Origin: Oscillibacter sp.
Lineage (GTDB): Bacteria; Bacillota; Clostridia; Oscillospirales; Oscillospiraceae
DNA: 61,458 bases
NCBI GenBank assembly: GCA_017446225.1
Contig: JAFSRH010000004.1
Coordinates: 1 to 61,458 of the forward strand
Direction of reading: 5' to 3'
A program made the translations under genes and the position numbers. Numbering within the stretch: position 1 is the stretch's first letter; every line of letters starts with the position of its first letter. Positions 59,168-61,458 of this stretch are shown piece by piece. The notes under the pieces are model-generated. The model was not told the origin of the DNA, made no database searches, and was given only the letters and a program-made list of their open reading frames with translations.

Positions 59168-61250
59168 TCCGACCCTGTACCGCAAGAACCTGACGCGGTT
59201 CTGGACGCTGTGGGGGCTGACGGCGTTTTTCGGCGCGCTGGTTCCAATCTCCGGCATTACGATGCGTCTGAACGGCCTTTTAGACATGAACGCCGCGGAA
59301 TTCGCGCTCCTCTATTATGACGGCGTATGCTACTTCGCGCCGGCCGCCACGCTCTGTTACGCCATCCTGTGCGCGCAGGCGGTTTGGAGCTACCTGTACA
59401 ACGCCCGGAGCGTGGGCATGATGCACACGCTTCCCATCAGCCGGGAAGGCCTCTTCGTGACCAACTTCCTTTCCGGCCTGACTATGGTCGCGATTCCGTG
59501 GGCCGTGGTGGGCGTACTGTGCGTGATCCTGTCGCTGATGTGCGGGGCGTTTTCATGGGGACCGCTGTTTCTGACGGTTCTGTGTGTGCTCGCGGAAGGC
59601 GTCCTGTACTTCTCCACGGCAACGGCGGCGGCGTTCGTCACCGGCAACGTGTTCGCCCTGCCGGCGTTCTATTTTCTTTTCCACTTCCTCGCGCCCATGC
59701 TGGACGCCCTCATTACAACATTCTCTTCCAACATGATATTCGGCCTCTCTACCCGTGTCTATACGGGCGTTGTGGACTGGCTTTCCCCCACGGTCTATAT
59801 CATGAAGAACGTCAGCCCCAACTCCGTTTACGTGGAAAGACCGATTCCCGGACACCCTGACATAACCGAAAGCGTCTTACAGTCCGTGACGCTGGAAAAG
59901 GCGTGGCTGATCGGCGTCTATATGCTGGTCGGGCTGGCGCTGCTGGGCGTGGCGTACGCGCTCTACCGTTACCGTAAGAGCGAGTGCGCGGGGGAAGTGA
60001 TCGCCATGCGCTGGGGGCGGCCCGTGTTCCGGTACGGAATCTCGGCGCTGTTCGCGCTCGGCGGCGGGCAACTGCTCTATATCCTCCTCTTCAACAGTTT
60101 CGACATAGACGAAAGCCCGTATCAGGTTCTGCCGCTCATTTTCTGTATGTTCCTCTCGGGGGCTATCGGCTATTACGCTACGTCCATGTTACTGGCGAAA
60201 ACGTCACGGGTATTCAAGGGCAGTCTGCGGGGGCTGTCGATCGTTGCGGCGGGATGTGTGGCCGTGTGCTGTGTCGTGGGATTCGATCTGCTGGGCGTTG
60301 CGCGGCGGGTGCCGTCCGCGGACAGCCTGAAGTATATCCGCCTCTACACCGCGAACAATACCTATTACCTGCTCCCCGGGGACGATGACGCCGTCATTGA
60401 GGAACTCCGGGACGTCCACAAGGCCATTATCGCGGACCGGGACTATATTCAGAACGAACTCAAGAACGATTCCCAAAAGGGCGAAATCGACTTCACGAAA
60501 AACGCCTATGTGACCTTCCGCGTGTGCTACTACCTGAAAAACGGCCTGAGCGTGTACCGGGACTATTTCCTCTGGCTGGACAAAGACCGCATGGCCGAGC
60601 CGGGGACGTACGATAACGCGCTGGACCGGTTCATCAACAGCACGGAAATGAAACTCCGGCGGTTACGTTTCAATGACCCGCGCTTTAAAGTCGAGCATGG
60701 CAACATTTCCCTGCAACTGCGTGATGACGGCTTTGAGTTAAGCAGCCGGGAATTGGAGGAAATTCTGTACGCGATCTCCGAGGACACGAAAGCGGGCGCG
60801 TGGGGGCAGTACGACTGGTTCGAGAATGACGCCTCCACTTACGCCGTCTATCTGAACTTTTGGTACGGCGTACAGGATTCCATGATACCGAGAAGCATTG
60901 ACAATATCGCGGTATATCTGCGGCCGGGCATGACGAGCACAATCAACTGTCTGAAAAAGCTGGGGTATCTGAAAGACAGCGACCTCATCACACGGGCGGA
61001 AATGCAAAAAATCTGGGAAGAGCGCGACAAGATGTTAAACCCATCGGATTTTTCGGAGGAAATCGACCCGTCTGAGATCACGTTGGAGGACATCGTCTAT
61101 CCTTCGGATGAAGTCTCAACGGAAACCGCGGCGGTATTCCCTCAAACCGCGCCCGTAACGGAACCCGTGACGAATCCCAACGCGCCGGACAGTCAGGACA
61201 GTTCCCCGCAGACACCCGCGGAGAGTTCCGCCGCGAGTTCCGCAAACTGA
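59142..61250 (+). CDS. ABC transporter permease with large extracytoplasmic C-terminal domain
   Basis: 702 residues. Residues 1 to about 395 hold about eight membrane segments in ABC-2 style (FWTLWGLTAFFGALVPISGI, VYMLVGLALLGVAYALYRYR and LSIVAAGCVAVCCVVGFDLL among them). A soluble domain of about 270 residues follows (SLKYIRLYTANNTYYLLPGD, then YVTFRVCYYLKNGLSVYRDY), resembling the DUF6449-type domain of Firmicutes permeases next to YtrA regulators. The tail is Pro/Ser/Thr-rich and disordered. With the ATPase it makes an exporter or stress-linked transporter; substrate unknown. Confidence 0.85.
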   Translation: MKSRTSFFNPTLYRKNLTRFWTLWGLTAFFGALVPISGITMRLNGLLDMNAAEFALLYYDGVCYFAPAATLCYAILCAQAVWSYLYNARSVGMMHTLPISREGLFVTNFLSGLTMVAIPWAVVGVLCVILSLMCGAFSWGPLFLTVLCVLAEGVLYFSTATAAAFVTGNVFALPAFYFLFHFLAPMLDALITTFSSNMIFGLSTRVYTGVVDWLSPTVYIMKNVSPNSVYVERPIPGHPDITESVLQSVTLEKAWLIGVYMLVGLALLGVAYALYRYRKSECAGEVIAMRWGRPVFRYGISALFALGGGQLLYILLFNSFDIDESPYQVLPLIFCMFLSGAIGYYATSMLLAKTSRVFKGSLRGLSIVAAGCVAVCCVVGFDLLGVARRVPSADSLKYIRLYTANNTYYLLPGDDDAVIEELRDVHKAIIADRDYIQNELKNDSQKGEIDFTKNAYVTFRVCYYLKNGLSVYRDYFLWLDKDRMAEPGTYDNALDRFINSTEMKLRRLRFNDPRFKVEHGNISLQLRDDGFELSSRELEEILYAISEDTKAGAWGQYDWFENDASTYAVYLNFWYGVQDSMIPRSIDNIAVYLRPGMTSTINCLKKLGYLKDSDLITRAEMQKIWEERDKMLNPSDFSEEIDPSEITLEDIVYPSDEVSTETAAVFPQTAPVTEPVTNPNAPDSQDSSPQTPAESSAASSAN

Positions 61251-61267
61251 CGGCGGAGGCGTTGAAC

Positions 61268-61458
61268 ATGGTCGCATATACGAACACGGGCGGCGGCGTT
61301 CCCCCCGTCCCGCCGCGCCGCAAACACGGGCCGCTTTACCGTTTTCTCATGCCGTGGGTGTTTCTGACGCTCTTTGTGATCGTCTTTTACAGTATCCGCG
61401 TCCGGGACCCGCGCGTGAGTACGGAGTATCCGTCATGGCTCCCGGGCGCGGACGCGGA
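61268..61458 (+). CDS. Start of a single-span membrane protein (truncated by the window)
   Basis: 63 codons from an ATG behind GGAGG, open to the edge: MVAYTNTGGGVPPVPPRRKH, then a membrane segment (FLMPWVFLTLFVIVFYSI) and RVRDPRVSTEYPSWL. A Pro-rich cytoplasmic start and a single span are visible. It lies 17 bases after the permease and so probably belongs to the same operon. Family not recognisable from this part. Confidence 0.65.
   Translation, partial: MVAYTNTGGGVPPVPPRRKHGPLYRFLMPWVFLTLFVIVFYSIRVRDPRVSTEYPSWLPGADA

Overview
The window comes from a spore-forming member of the Clostridia (Firmicutes), and an Oscillospiraceae-like genome of moderately high GC seems likely. The basis is a spoIIAA-spoIIAB-sigF locus, a Firmicutes-style S10-spc-alpha ribosomal cluster (secY-adk-map-KOW-infA order, zinc-type S14), the acetylase lysine/DAP route under a lysine riboswitch, SLH domains and consensus sigma-A promoters. 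The genus cannot be named from sequence reading alone. The window has no rRNA, CRISPR array, transposase or phage gene. One tRNA was found.

Layout. 1-0.26 kb: start of a carboxymuconolactone-decarboxylase-like gene (minus). 0.6-4.0 kb: an HscC-type Hsp70 with a membrane-anchored J-like partner. 4.1 kb: tRNA-Arg(CCG). 4.4-6.1 kb: the sigma-F sporulation switch. 6.3-7.3 kb: tyrosine recombinase. 7.3-11.8 kb (minus): dapA-dapB-dapH plus an SLH/GH18-like protein lacking the usual catalytic Glu, downstream of a lysine riboswitch. 12-17.2 kb: secreted transglutaminase-like protein, DegV, and a large secreted beta-helix protein with Met/Gln/Asn-rich repeats. 17.7-34.2 kb: ribosomal protein, secY and rpoA supercluster ending at a strong terminator. 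34.3-36.7 kb: strong promoter with an unexplained structured leader, a type IV pilin-like gene whose distal half has foreign codon use, and a Wzy/O-antigen-ligase-like membrane protein. 36.9-44.5 kb: split transketolase, ferredoxin-type aldo/keto reductase, lipoprotein hydrolase divergent from a LysR regulator, a diguanylate cyclase, and a small membrane protein with four 15-residue repeats. 44.5-49.4 kb (minus): compact overlapping aromatic amino acid operon tyrA-aroA-aroC-chorismate mutase-aroE::aroK behind a probable leader-peptide attenuator. 49.5-51.6 kb (minus): zinc phospholipase C-like protein and fumarase. 51.8-57.5 kb: MMPL transporter overlapping an 1150-residue GLUG/coiled-coil surface protein. 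57.6-61.5 kb: a GntR(YtrA)-ABC transporter operon headed by two tiny membrane peptides and a palindromic operator, with the start of another membrane protein at the edge.

What fits together. Two amino acid operons carry visible RNA-level control: lysine by riboswitch, aromatic amino acids by attenuation. The pilin/ligase pair, the GGDEF protein, the SLH protein and the two large extracellular proteins point to a strong cell-surface programme. The least explained parts are the mosaic pilin and its structured leader, the MMPL-GLUG pair, the two micro-peptides of the ABC operon, the 15-residue-repeat protein and the long FNRDRQ tail on ribosomal protein S3.
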